Below are positions 26,907 to 34,800 of a DNA stretch of 64,000 nt, piece after piece. Position 1 is the first letter of the stretch, and the number at the start of each line of letters is the position of its first letter. Both the position numbers and the translations under genes were made by a program. The notes beneath the pieces were generated by a model. That model made no database searches. It saw only the letters and a list, made by a program, of their open reading frames with translations, and had not been told where the DNA came from. Source of the stretch: Isoalcanivorax pacificus W11-5 (GTDB lineage Bacteria; Pseudomonadota; Gammaproteobacteria; Pseudomonadales; Alcanivoracaceae); assembly GCF_000299335.2 (NCBI RefSeq), contig NZ_CP004387.1, positions 3,736,994 to 3,800,993 of the forward strand. The letters are read 5' to 3'.

Positions 26907-27959
26907 TTGAACGAAGCCCCGATTTGGCGTCTCACGCCACCAAGAATCAACACGGCGATGGCCGAGCGCGCCCGCGCGCGCCAGGCGGTATTGACCAAGC
27001 CCCCCGGCTCACTGGGCCGGCTGGAACGGCTGGCCATTACGCTGAGTGCACAACAGCAGCGCGAGCAGCCGGACGTCGACGCCGTGCGCATCGTCATTTT
27101 TGCTGGCGATCACGGAGTCTGTGCGGAAAACATTTCCGCTTTCCCCCAGGCTGTCACGGCGCAGATGGTAGCGAATTTCGCCGCAGGTGGCGCGGCGATC
27201 AGCGTGCTTGCACGGCATCTTGGTGCCGATCTGGAAGTGATCAACACCGGCACGGTCACGGCACAACCTCTGCTGCCCGGTGTGCTTGATGAACGCATTG
27301 GCGCCGGGACCGCCAACATCGCGCAGGCCCCGGCCATGACCCGGACACAATGCGAGGCCGCGCTGGAGATTGGCGTGCGGGCTGCTGCGCGCGCCGCGCA
27401 GGCCGGTATCGGGCTGTTTGTCGGCGGCGAGATGGGGATCGGCAACACCACCAGCGCCACCGCCGTGGCCAGCGCTCTGCTGGACAGCGACCCCGCCGCC
27501 TTGACCGGCCCCGGCACAGGGCTGAGCCCGACCGGCGTGATGCACAAGACCGAGGTGATCCGCCGCGCCCTGCAACGGCACGGTCAGGACAAGGATCCGT
27601 TGCATGTGCTCGCGTCGCTCGGCGGTTTCGAAATCAATGCCCTGGCCGGCGCCCTGCTCGGCTGTGCGCAACACCGTATCCCGGTGCTGGTGGACGGCTT
27701 TATTGTCTCCGTCGCCGCACTGGCAGCCTGTCGCTTGCAGCCTGCGCTGCGCGACTGGCTGCACTTTGCCCATCGCTCCGGCGAGCCCGGCCATTCGGCG
27801 GTGCTCGGGGCACTGGACGCTGATCCACTTCTGGAGCTCGACATGCGCCTCGGCGAAGGCAGCGGTGCCGCCATCGCGGTACCGCTGCTGCAGGCCGCCT
27901 GCAGGCTGCACAACCAGATGGCCAGTTTTGACTCAGCAGGTGTCAGTCATGATTCTTGA
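26907..27959 (+). CDS. cobT: Nicotinate-nucleotide:DMB phosphoribosyltransferase
   Basis: The 350-residue protein has the CobT motifs [47 protein letters not shown], and the catalytic Glu in [15 protein letters not shown]. It forms alpha-ribazole phosphate, the lower-ligand precursor. The frame begins at a TTG (26907) shortly after an ATG-TAA (26899-26904). No ATG is available, so TTG is the likely start. The gene overlaps cobC by 11 bp. Confidence 0.95.
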   Translation: MNEAPIWRLTPPRINTAMAERARARQAVLTKPPGSLGRLERLAITLSAQQQREQPDVDAVRIVIFAGDHGVCAENISAFPQAVTAQMVANFAAGGAAISVLARHLGADLEVINTGTVTAQPLLPGVLDERIGAGTANIAQAPAMTRTQCEAALEIGVRAAARAAQAGIGLFVGGEMGIGNTTSATAVASALLDSDPAALTGPGTGLSPTGVMHKTEVIRRALQRHGQDKDPLHVLASLGGFEINALAGALLGCAQHRIPVLVDGFIVSVAALAACRLQPALRDWLHFAHRSGEPGHSAVLGALDADPLLELDMRLGEGSGAAIAVPLLQAACRLHNQMASFDSAGVSHDS

Positions 27960-28602
27960 TCCGACTCCCCCTATTCCACCCACCTGGATCGACATGCTTC
28001 GCCACGGCGAACCGGTCGGCGGCAGTATCTACCGTGGCCACCGCGACGACCCCCTCACCGAACGCGGCTGGCAGCAGATGTCCGAGGCCATCGGTGCAGA
28101 AGAAGAATGGGACGCCATCCTGACGTCGCCGCTGGAACGCTGCCGCGCCTTTGCCGAAGTGCTGGCCGCCGAACGCGACCTGCCGCTGTACCAGGACGCG
28201 GATTTCCGCGAAGTGCATTTCGGCCAGTGGGAAGGCTGCACGGTGGAGCAGGTCATGGCCCGTGACGGCAAGCGCCTGACCGAGTTCTGGGCCGGCGACG
28301 AGGACTACCCACCGCCAGGTGGCGAGACACTGGCCGATTTCCAGCGCCGGGTCGCCGGCGCCTGGGCCTACTGGACCGACCGCCTGCAGGGCCAGCGCAT
28401 TCTGCTGGTGTGCCACAGCGGCGTGATCCGCATGGTGATGGCGGAAGTGCTCGGCATCTCCGCCGCACGCAGCGTCGCCAACGTGCAGGTGCCCTACGCC
28501 TCGCGCAGTCGCATTCGCCTGGATCACACCGACCACGGTGTATTTTCCTGCCTGATCGCCCACGGCTTCCGCCCCGGCCAGTTGCAACTGGACGCGGCGT
28601 GA
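27949..28602 (+). CDS. cobC: Histidine phosphatase, probable alpha-ribazole phosphatase
   Basis: The 217-residue phosphoglycerate-mutase-like enzyme has the catalytic motif DMLRHGEP, the second motif [13 protein letters not shown], Glu in [12 protein letters not shown] and the second His in [14 protein letters not shown]. Encoded between cobT and cobS, it should remove the phosphate from alpha-ribazole phosphate or from cobalamin phosphate. The start at 27949 overlaps the cobT end. The longer upstream frame is only cobT out of frame. Confidence 0.88.
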   Translation: MILDPTPPIPPTWIDMLRHGEPVGGSIYRGHRDDPLTERGWQQMSEAIGAEEEWDAILTSPLERCRAFAEVLAAERDLPLYQDADFREVHFGQWEGCTVEQVMARDGKRLTEFWAGDEDYPPPGGETLADFQRRVAGAWAYWTDRLQGQRILLVCHSGVIRMVMAEVLGISAARSVANVQVPYASRSRIRLDHTDHGVFSCLIAHGFRPGQLQLDAA

Positions 28603-29333
28603 GCCCTCGTGGACTGCTGCTGGCCACGGCTTTCCTGACCCGCCTTCCGGTGCCGTTGCACGGCACCGTGAGCGCGCGCGATCAGGGCGAAGCCGTGCCC
28701 GCCTGGCCGATAGTCGGCCTGTTGCTGGGTGTCCTGTTCTGGGTGCTCGCAAGCCTCGCCGCCAGCCTCGGCTGGGCCGCCTGGCCCACCGCCGTGCTGC
28801 TGGTGATGCTGTGGGCCGGCATCACGGGCGCGCTGCACCTGGACGGCCTGGCGGACAGTGCCGACGCCTGGCTCGGTGGCCAGGGCAACCGCGAGCGCAC
28901 GTTGGAGATCATGAAAGACCCCGCCTGCGGCCCCGCCGGCGTGGTCGCACTGGTGCTGGTGCTGCTCGGAAAAACAGCCGCCGTGGCCACCCTGCTGGAA
29001 CAGTCTGTTCTGTTGCCCTTGCTGCTTGCCCCGGCGCTCGGCCGCGCTGCCTGCACGGCGCTGTTTCTGCGTTTGCCGTATGTACGGGAAAACGGCCTTG
29101 GCCACGATGCCGCCGAACACCTGCCACGCGATACCGCGCGGGCAGTGTTGATCATCATTGCGCTGCTGAGCGCCTGGCTGGCGGTATGGATGCTGGTCAC
29201 GGCGGCCGTACTGTTCCTGCTCGGGGAGTGGCTGATGCGGCAACGGCTGGGCGGCTTTACTGGCGATACCGCAGGGGCGCTAGTCGAAATCATTGAAGCA
29301 GGCATCCTGCTCACTGCCTATCTGGCGCTGTAG
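28599..29333 (+). CDS. cobS: Adenosylcobinamide-GDP ribazoletransferase
   Basis: The 244-residue membrane protein has the CobS motifs FLTRLPVP, LHLDGLADSADAWLGG, ERTLEIMKDPACGPAGVVAL and APALGRAACTALFLRLPY. It joins GDP-cobinamide and alpha-ribazole to give cobalamin. A GTG start at 28599 overlaps the cobC stop (GTGA), so cobT-cobC-cobS are translationally coupled. Membrane helices match the family. Confidence 0.94.
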   Translation: MSPRGLLLATAFLTRLPVPLHGTVSARDQGEAVPAWPIVGLLLGVLFWVLASLAASLGWAAWPTAVLLVMLWAGITGALHLDGLADSADAWLGGQGNRERTLEIMKDPACGPAGVVALVLVLLGKTAAVATLLEQSVLLPLLLAPALGRAACTALFLRLPYVRENGLGHDAAEHLPRDTARAVLIIIALLSAWLAVWMLVTAAVLFLLGEWLMRQRLGGFTGDTAGALVEIIEAGILLTAYLAL

Positions 29334-29429
29334 GGCTGCCGGTGTTGGCGATCCCCCCATCCTCGCCGACACAGGCCACTACGCCATCGTCATCACAACC
29401 TGTCTCTGACCAGCGCGAGAACAGACATC

Positions 29430-29879
29430 ATGCTTGAATACACGAGCTGCGGATTACAGAACATCCGGCTGCGCAATGGCTATGAAGAGCGGGATACCCC
29501 CTATGGCAAGGCGGTAAGTATCCATGATCTGGAAGGGCTGCATCGCGCCATCGGAGTACATATTGTCCATCACAATCCCAACCTCCTGAGTGCCGAAGAG
29601 ATCCGTTTTCTGCGGAAGGAACTGGACCTTCCCCAGGCACAACTGGCGACACTGCTTGATGTCGCCGAATCATCCGTGCGCAACTGGGAAAGCGGCCGCA
29701 ACCGTATCCCCGGGCCGGCAGATCGCGTGCTGCGGGCATTGTATGTGGAGCAGGTACAGGGAGATGGCCAGGTACGGCAGTTGCTGGAAAGCATCAGCCG
29801 GATCAATCGCCATGCCTACGCAGCCCGGACGCTTGAACTGGAAGAAGCCGACGGGGGATGGCACGCCAGCGCGGCCTGA
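29430..29879 (+). CDS. XRE-type regulator with antitoxin-like layout
   Basis: The 149-residue protein begins with a short domain (YTSCGLQNIRLRNGYEERDTPYGKAVSI then LEGLHRAIG) and has a helix-turn-helix (LSAEEIRFLRKELDLPQAQLATLLDVAESSVRNWESGRNRIP) in its second half, as in MqsA/HigA2-type regulators. Related proteins occur as orphan antitoxins or local repressors. No toxin gene is next to it. It lies between cobS and the convergent cobU, three bases from the cobU stop, which is unusual in B12 loci. Confidence 0.75.
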   Translation: MLEYTSCGLQNIRLRNGYEERDTPYGKAVSIHDLEGLHRAIGVHIVHHNPNLLSAEEIRFLRKELDLPQAQLATLLDVAESSVRNWESGRNRIPGPADRVLRALYVEQVQGDGQVRQLLESISRINRHAYAARTLELEEADGGWHASAA

Positions 29880-29882
29880 ACA

Positions 29883-30413
29883 TCAGTTGCCGGAGGTCGC
29901 CCCGCCCTTTAACCAGCAGGGCAGCCCCGCCACCGACAACACCACCCGCCCGCACTGCTGCGCCAGCGCCTGATTCAGCCAGCCCAGCTCATCGCAGAAA
30001 CGTCGTGTCAGCGGGTCCATGCCGATGGTGCCCAGCCCCACTTCATTGCTGACGATCACGACCTCCCCCGGGTAATCCGGCAGGCCCGCCAGCCACGCTT
30101 CACGTTCACGTGCGAATACCGCCTCACCCGCGTGCAGCAGGTTGGCCACCCACAGGCTCATGCAATCCACCAGCAGACACGGCGCGGCCGGCGCCTGCTC
30201 TACCAGCACGCCGGCCAGCGAGACCGGCTCTTCCACCAGCCCCCACGCCGCCGGCCGCCGTGCCTGGTGCCGGCGAATGCGCTCGGCCATTTCGCCATCC
30301 CCGGCACTGCCGGTGGCCACATAGAGCACAGGCGATCCACCGGCCGAGGCCAGTTGTTCCGCCAGTGCGCTTTTGCCGGAGCGGATGCCGCCAAGAACCA
30401 GACTGTGTGCCAT
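29883..30413 (-). CDS. cobU: Adenosylcobinamide kinase / guanylyltransferase
   Basis: The 176-residue protein has the CobU P-loop LVLGGIRSGKSALAEQLA, VLYVATGSAGDGEMAERIRRHQARRP with the GMP-acceptor His, LLVDCMSLWVANLL and VIVSNEVGLGTIGMDPLTRRF. It phosphorylates adenosylcobinamide and activates it with GTP, supplying CobS. The ATG at 30413 starts directly at the strand before the P-loop; the 26 upstream codons are not conserved. Confidence 0.95.
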   Translation of the reverse strand: MAHSLVLGGIRSGKSALAEQLASAGGSPVLYVATGSAGDGEMAERIRRHQARRPAAWGLVEEPVSLAGVLVEQAPAAPCLLVDCMSLWVANLLHAGEAVFAREREAWLAGLPDYPGEVVIVSNEVGLGTIGMDPLTRRFCDELGWLNQALAQQCGRVVLSVAGLPCWLKGGATSGN

Positions 30414-30549
30414 GTTGCGCTCCCGAATAGGACTGCCCGGCATGCTCACGCATGACGCGCAGGATTGCCAGACAGACGGCGGAAAACACACCGGCGCCGC
30501 CGCACCGCTCTGCTAGACTCTGTCGCGTTCGCCGTTTCCAGTGACCGCC

Positions 30550-31119
30550 ATGAGCCTCAATACCGTTGACCTGAACAAACAGATGACCCGCTTCGACCAG
30601 CACAGTGAAGTCTGGTTGTTCGGGTACGGCTCACTGATCTTCCGCCCGGATTTCCCGTTCCTGGCCCGCCGCCCGGCCCGCATCCACGGCTGGACGCGGC
30701 GCTTCTGGCAGGGGTCGCACGATCATCGTGGCACCGACACACACCCCGGCCGTGTCGCCACGCTGATTCGCCAGCCCGGCGCCGAATGCACTGGCATGGC
30801 GTTTCTAATCACGCCGGAAGTGTTTGCCCACCTCGACTTCCGCGAGAAGAACGGCTACCTGCGTTTCTGCACCGAGATGCGATTTGACGACGGGAGCTGT
30901 GCCGAGGGGCTGGTGTATATCGCCACCGAGGACAATGCCGCTTTCCTGGGACCGGCGCCGGAACCGGACATCGCCCGGCATATCGCCAGCGCCGCCGGGC
31001 CGTCCGGCCCGAACAGTGAATACCTGTTGCGGCTGGCCGAAGCGCTGCGGGAAATGGGGGCGCAGGATGAGCATGTGTTTGAGATTGAGCGGCATCTTAT
31101 AAAGGCTACATATATATAG
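30550..31119 (+). CDS. Gamma-glutamylcyclotransferase of the ChaC family
   Basis: The 189-residue protein has the ChaC signature VWLFGYGSLIFRPDFPF near the N-terminus, WTRRFWQGSHDHRGT, and the catalytic Glu in LDFREKNGYLR. ChaC enzymes cleave glutathione to 5-oxoproline and Cys-Gly. A GTG at 30541 is an alternative start. It ends 26 bp before the first attC-like site, so it marks the left border of the cassette region. Confidence 0.9.
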   Translation: MSLNTVDLNKQMTRFDQHSEVWLFGYGSLIFRPDFPFLARRPARIHGWTRRFWQGSHDHRGTDTHPGRVATLIRQPGAECTGMAFLITPEVFAHLDFREKNGYLRFCTEMRFDDGSCAEGLVYIATEDNAAFLGPAPEPDIARHIASAAGPSGPNSEYLLRLAEALREMGAQDEHVFEIERHLIKATYI

Positions 31120-31145
31120 CCTCAAAGGTCATAAATGGCTTGCTA

Positions 31146-31218
31146 TATAACGCCCACAACAGCGGCGCACGTTAGCCCGTCCGGCGACGACAGGCGCGCA
31201 ATGCTTGTGCTTGTTATG
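31146..31218. other. attC-like recombination site 1
   Basis: The site runs from TATAACGCCCACAACAGCG to GCTTGTGCTTGTTATG. Its two arms pair imperfectly (ATAAC/GTTAT, CACAA/TTGTG, GCGC/GCGC) around a central loop, the layout of integron attC sites. The stop codon of the 95-residue gene on the minus strand lies inside its right end, as expected for a gene cassette. Confidence 0.65.
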
Positions 31219-31501
31219 TGTGTTCATTACTCCAAACTCTATTTGCGATTGCTGGAACAACGACAGAAATAATAGGAAAAACAAGTGTTACCGCCTGGAT
31301 GGCGTCCCGAAGCACAGGCGGCTCCGTTACTGAAGCTGACAAGGCAACTAGCGCACTGAATAATACCAGTGCAATAGAAGTCACAAGTAGCTTTGCTTGC
31401 CAATGCCCTGCTCCTTTCAGGAACCATGCAAAAAATATAACAAAATTCAAGATAAGAAGAATTAGTATTGGAAGCGCTGATCCTGCCCCGCCATAAGTCA
31501 T
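31214..31501 (-). CDS. Small membrane protein of a cassette
   Basis: The 95-residue protein is strongly hydrophobic with about three membrane segments (ALPILILLILNFVIFFAWF; LVTSIALVLFSALVALSASV; VTLVFPIISVVVPAIAN). I do not recognise a family. It is AT-richer than the chromosome and ends inside attC-like site 1. Small membrane proteins of unknown function are common in integron cassettes. Confidence 0.6.
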   Translation of the reverse strand: MTYGGAGSALPILILLILNFVIFFAWFLKGAGHWQAKLLVTSIALVLFSALVALSASVTEPPVLRDAIQAVTLVFPIISVVVPAIANRVWSNEHT

Positions 31502-31538
31502 AAAGCATCCTAGTCATAAACCAATCGGCGAGCCCATC

Positions 31539-31627
31539 GGGGACATGCATACATTTATAAGGCCAGATGTCATCAAAACCGCATCACCCTGACATCTGGC
31601 TAGGCTGGCAATTCATGCGTGTCCCGG
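31539..31627. repeat. 88-bp palindromic repeat, copy R1
   Basis: The ends GGGGACATGCATACATTT and AATTCATGCGTGTCCC are inverted, and an inner stem pairs CAGATGTCA (31564-31572) with TGACATCTG (31590-31598). Closely similar copies occur at 32000-32086 and 34694-34780. R1 ends 19 bases from the stop of the YdeI-like gene. Confidence 0.85.
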
Positions 31628-31645
31628 ACTCATGGCGTCTTGCTG

Positions 31646-31912
31646 TCATTTGCTGGGCTTCTTATCGATACGATGAATACACCCGGACCAGCAACATGGC
31701 CGCTTCTTACCTTCGACTAGCGACTCTATAGCTCGGAAGATACGCCTTTCTCTAGTCTTCTCTTGTTTAGCATCTTCCATCCAAAATATGAATTCATTGC
31801 GGCCAATGGGCGACAACGCCTCCCAAAGGCCGACTGCATCTTTCTCAATCAATACTTTCGATAGATCAACAGGCAATTCATGCACCAATCCACCGGAGAT
31901 TTTTGAACTCAT
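31646..31912 (-). CDS. YdeI/OmdA-like protein
   Basis: The 88-residue protein has the block VGLWEALSPIGRNEFIFWMEDAKQEKTRERRI followed by IESLVEGKKRPCCW, typical of the YdeI/OmpD-associated (OmdA) family of small proteins often annotated as bacteriocin-protection proteins. Only this domain is present. It is AT-rich and lies in the cassette region, bounded by copies of the palindromic repeat. Confidence 0.75.
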   Translation of the reverse strand: MSSKISGGLVHELPVDLSKVLIEKDAVGLWEALSPIGRNEFIFWMEDAKQEKTRERRIFRAIESLVEGKKRPCCWSGCIHRIDKKPSK

Positions 31913-31999
31913 ATAAAGCCCCTCTTTCCAATGGATCTGTTAACAAAGGTACAGAAAACATAACGACGCCAACAGGGTATCTCTTCAAAAAAAGGATCT

Positions 32000-32086
32000 G
32001 GGACACGCATACATTTACGATGTGAGATGTCATCAAAATCACATCGCCGCAATATCTATCTAGGCCGGAAGTTCATGCGTTCCCCG
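32000..32086. repeat. 88-bp palindromic repeat, copy R2
   Basis: This copy shares with R3 nearly all of its inner sequence (for example CATACATTTACGATGT and CAATATCTA.CTAGGCCG) and has the ends GGGACACGCAT and ATGCGTTCCCC. It lies 25 bases from the stop of the DUF262 gene. A lone CATAACG block at 31960-31970 could be the remaining end of an attC site here. Confidence 0.85.
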
Positions 32087-32110
32087 AAATTCCACAGAAA
32101 TTTCTATTGC

Positions 32111-33781
32111 TTATTCGGTCGGGTCTACATCTGAGTCATCAATTTCTTCTGGAGACACCTCAATTAAGCCTTCCGAATTAACACCTGATAGAGTTTCAGC
32201 AATTGCGTGCAAATGGGTTGCTCTAATAGACAAAAATAAATCGTAATCATCATCAAGCGCAGCATCCAAAGCTGCTTCCGGGACTAAGTTGCTTTCCAAT
32301 CGTTCTACTAGCGCTTCTTTACCATCCGATTCAATTATTTTTTTCAAGTAGACGCTCGGCGCGCTGGCTGATATCGACAAATTCGATTTTGATGTCAACA
32401 GTATAATATTGCCCGGAACATTGCTTCTCGATGCCTTAATACCACCTTTACTCAAATAAGCCTGCGGGAAAAAGTGATGAAACTCCTTATCATTTGACCA
32501 AGCCAAAGATTTATCTATATCTATCCTCTGTCCGGTTACGATATCTAATGGATTTTTCGTTGCAAACATTAAAGCAAGCATTTTTGATATTGCACTATTT
32601 GCACGAAATGGCTTCGCCGCCCATAGTGAAGCCGTAGGAACTGACGCAGTTACATCGATTGAAGCAGCAGCACCAGAAGCAAAGTCCCTGATCGCTCTTG
32701 CATCAGTAGCCATTTGACCGCTATCCCACCCACTAAAATAACCAGATAGGGTAGTCAGCCAGAACCACCGTTTCAGTTCATTCCGTTGACTTGCATCTGG
32801 GTTGGGCAAGCATCTAAAAAATTCGATTAAGACTGCGAACTGATTAGCATAGGGTAATGCCTCAGCGCGAGGAGCCCCTACCTCTGTGCTTAGAAAATCC
32901 ACAGCCAATTGTGCAGCAATTTTTATCTGCTCCGCACACATATGGAGCGTGTCAGGGTCTAATTGCCTTAATAAGTCTATACTCCCAGAGGAAAAGTCAC
33001 TTCCACTAGCCGCACCCAGACAACGTAAAAAAGTCTTGTTTTCAAAGGAGTGAAATCTTTTCTCCTCAAGGGACATTTTTATAGAGTCAATGGTTTTTCC
33101 CAAGTCGAATTCAGGGCTCCAAGTAGCAGCTCGCATCAAATCATAAATCGTGAGCCTAGTACCCGTAGAGTTAATCCTCTCAAAAACTGGAGCAACATCA
33201 TTAATAGACATGTCCCCCAGAGTGACTAGCGGCAGCTGATAATCTTTAAATCTATTGAATAGCAAATCAGCAACACCCCTTAGGTCCGAATCATCAATCA
33301 CTGATAATTTTCGAAAATATTCAGCCGGGTCAGATAATCGGCGTATTGGTATATGATGGGCAGGAAGTTCATCAGTGTGATCAATGTGGCTGAATTTTTC
33401 GTTCCGCAGATCGAAAATTACATTCCATATGCTTTTTGGATCACCTGGTTCCCAATGCAAACATCCGCAGATAGTTGATAACCTTTGCTGCCCATCAAGC
33501 AAATAATTAACAGGGTAATTCTTACTTCGTTCACCAACCTCAAGATCCGCGATTGATCTCTTACTTGCAAGCTCCTGCCTAGATTCCCACAGAAGGGCGC
33601 TACCGATGGGATAGTTTCTATATATAGAATCCAACAACTCCAGTATTTGCTTTCTCTTCCAGACAAATGGCCGCTGAAACTCCGGAAGAATGATATCTCC
33701 TACCAAAACTCTATTGGCCAGCTGCTCGATCCTTTCTGCCGTTGGCTTTGGATCTTTTGCAGTTATCTTTTTTGACATCAT
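32111..33781 (-). CDS. DUF262 (GmrS-like) protein with a DUF1524-like C-terminus
   Basis: The 556-residue protein has the DUF262 motifs LPEFQRPFVWKRKQILELLDSI (about residues 33-54) and YLLDGQQRLSTI (about 94-105), which form the ParB-like NTPase site. The C-terminal part has EFHHFFPQAYL and NIILLTSKSNLSIS, resembling the His-Me finger nuclease DUF1524 of GmrSD-type type IV restriction enzymes. It is most likely an antiphage nuclease acting on modified DNA. It is AT-rich and lies in the cassette array with attC-like site 2 on its 5' side. Confidence 0.8.
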   Translation of the reverse strand: MMSKKITAKDPKPTAERIEQLANRVLVGDIILPEFQRPFVWKRKQILELLDSIYRNYPIGSALLWESRQELASKRSIADLEVGERSKNYPVNYLLDGQQRLSTICGCLHWEPGDPKSIWNVIFDLRNEKFSHIDHTDELPAHHIPIRRLSDPAEYFRKLSVIDDSDLRGVADLLFNRFKDYQLPLVTLGDMSINDVAPVFERINSTGTRLTIYDLMRAATWSPEFDLGKTIDSIKMSLEEKRFHSFENKTFLRCLGAASGSDFSSGSIDLLRQLDPDTLHMCAEQIKIAAQLAVDFLSTEVGAPRAEALPYANQFAVLIEFFRCLPNPDASQRNELKRWFWLTTLSGYFSGWDSGQMATDARAIRDFASGAAASIDVTASVPTASLWAAKPFRANSAISKMLALMFATKNPLDIVTGQRIDIDKSLAWSNDKEFHHFFPQAYLSKGGIKASRSNVPGNIILLTSKSNLSISASAPSVYLKKIIESDGKEALVERLESNLVPEAALDAALDDDYDLFLSIRATHLHAIAETLSGVNSEGLIEVSPEEIDDSDVDPTE

Positions 33782-33817
33782 TAGCCCCTATTAAAAATCC
33801 TTGATAATCTCGACTTC

Positions 33818-33907
33818 CAACAACGCCGTAACAACTGATCGCTGAAGCGGAGCGGACTGTAAGTAGTCCGCCGCCGAAGGTACGCGATTCACTTTCTTGT
33901 TATGTTG
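33818..33907. other. attC-like recombination site 2
   Basis: The site runs from CAACAACGCCGTAACAACTG to CACTTTCTTGTTATGTTG. Its arms pair as TAACAA with TTGTTA and ATCGC with GCGAT, and the inner hairpin GCGGAC...GTCCGC (33851-33871) closes a loop TGTAAGTA. This is the best attC candidate of the array. It lies six bases beyond the stop of the 91-residue gene. Confidence 0.75.
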
Positions 33908-33912
33908 ATTCA

Positions 33913-34188
33913 CTACAGATTTCGATCAATCAGAATCAAGAAGATACCAAGTGCCATCAAAGTAAATCCTAAGCGTTCGCGACGAGTAAATATTCCTAGC
34001 ATCTTCATCGCTGCGTTCAGTTCATCGCCAGTTTTACTTATCACAACTGCATCTTGAGGACTTACATCGTTATTTCTAGGAATGCCATATTTGGCAACCA
34101 GGAAGATTCCCACAGTCTCCAATATCATTCCAGAATTTGTCATATCTGAAAAAAAACCAAAAATGATTCTAGAAAAATCCATTTTCAC
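33913..34188 (-). CDS. Small membrane protein of a cassette
   Basis: The 91-residue protein has two hydrophobic segments (SGMILETVGIFLVAKYG and LGFTLMALGIFLILIDRNL) separated by a polar stretch with charged residues. I do not recognise it. It fits one cassette ending at attC-like site 2. The AT-rich codon use is like the other cassette genes. Confidence 0.55.
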   Translation of the reverse strand: MKMDFSRIIFGFFSDMTNSGMILETVGIFLVAKYGIPRNNDVSPQDAVVISKTGDELNAAMKMLGIFTRRERLGFTLMALGIFLILIDRNL

Positions 34189-34286
34189 TTCCCTCTACCG
34201 TAATCGAAAATGGCGCCAAAACATGGGACGCAAGCTTGCGAGCCCGCCCCAACTCAAAATTGGCGACATAATTTTCTTTTTAGTGG

Positions 34287-34508
34287 TCACAAAATATTGA
34301 GAATATCGTCCGTATTCCAACCCAACACCTTCTTCATAGTATTTTGGTGATTTTGGGCTGTGTTCAATGCCATATGTCGAATCAGGTTGCCTCTTTGCCG
34401 CCTGCTTAGATCAGGCTTATCTTTCAGAACATTATCGTATGCCTTTTGGAGACGCGCATGAACATCCTCTATTTCTATTTGAAGTATGTCCGCCACCCAT
34501 TTATCCAA
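34287..34508 (-). CDS. Small unknown cassette protein
   Basis: The 73-residue product is polar and helical (VHARLQKAYDNVLKDKPDLSRRQRGNLIRHMALNTAQNH) and not recognised. It lies between the 91-residue gene and attC-like site 3 with a half copy of the palindromic repeat (34524-34540) just upstream of its start. It could be the first gene of a two-gene cassette or a chance ORF. Confidence 0.4.
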   Translation of the reverse strand: MDKWVADILQIEIEDVHARLQKAYDNVLKDKPDLSRRQRGNLIRHMALNTAQNHQNTMKKVLGWNTDDILNIL

Positions 34509-34550
34509 AGTAGGAATCTACTCCGGGACACGCATGAATTCATGACATCA

Positions 34551-34676
34551 ACCAATGCCGTAACAGCATCACTATAACACGAACATAAACCACCAATTGG
34601 TGCTTACCCTTTAGTTTTCTTGCCCAGCGATCTTCGTGTCCCTAAGTTTTCCACCCGCAGCGATTTGTTATGTGTC
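34551..34676. other. attC-like recombination site 3
   Basis: The left end ATGCCGTAACAGCATC and right end GCAGCGATTTGTTATGTG are complementary in the TAACA/TGTTA core, and ACACGAA (34576-34582) pairs with TTCGTGT (34633-34639). At about 126 bp it is long but within the attC range. A half palindromic repeat flanks it on the left and copy R3 on the right. Confidence 0.5.
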
Positions 34677-34693
34677 ACGAAACAAACCAATCT

Positions 34694-34780
34694 TGGACAC
34701 GCATACATTTACGATGTACGGTGTCATCGAAATCACATAACCGCAATATCTAGCTAGGCCGAAAATTCATGCGTGTCCCG
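34694..34780. repeat. 88-bp palindromic repeat, copy R3
   Basis: The ends TGGACACGCATACATTT and AAATTCATGCGTGTCCC are inverted, with an inner sequence close to R2. It lies 21 bases from the stop of the AAA ATPase gene. Single ends of the same family occur at 34524-34540 and 36934-36950, the latter near the right border of the array. Confidence 0.85.
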
Positions 34781-34800
34781 AAATCCCGCCTTTCAATTTG

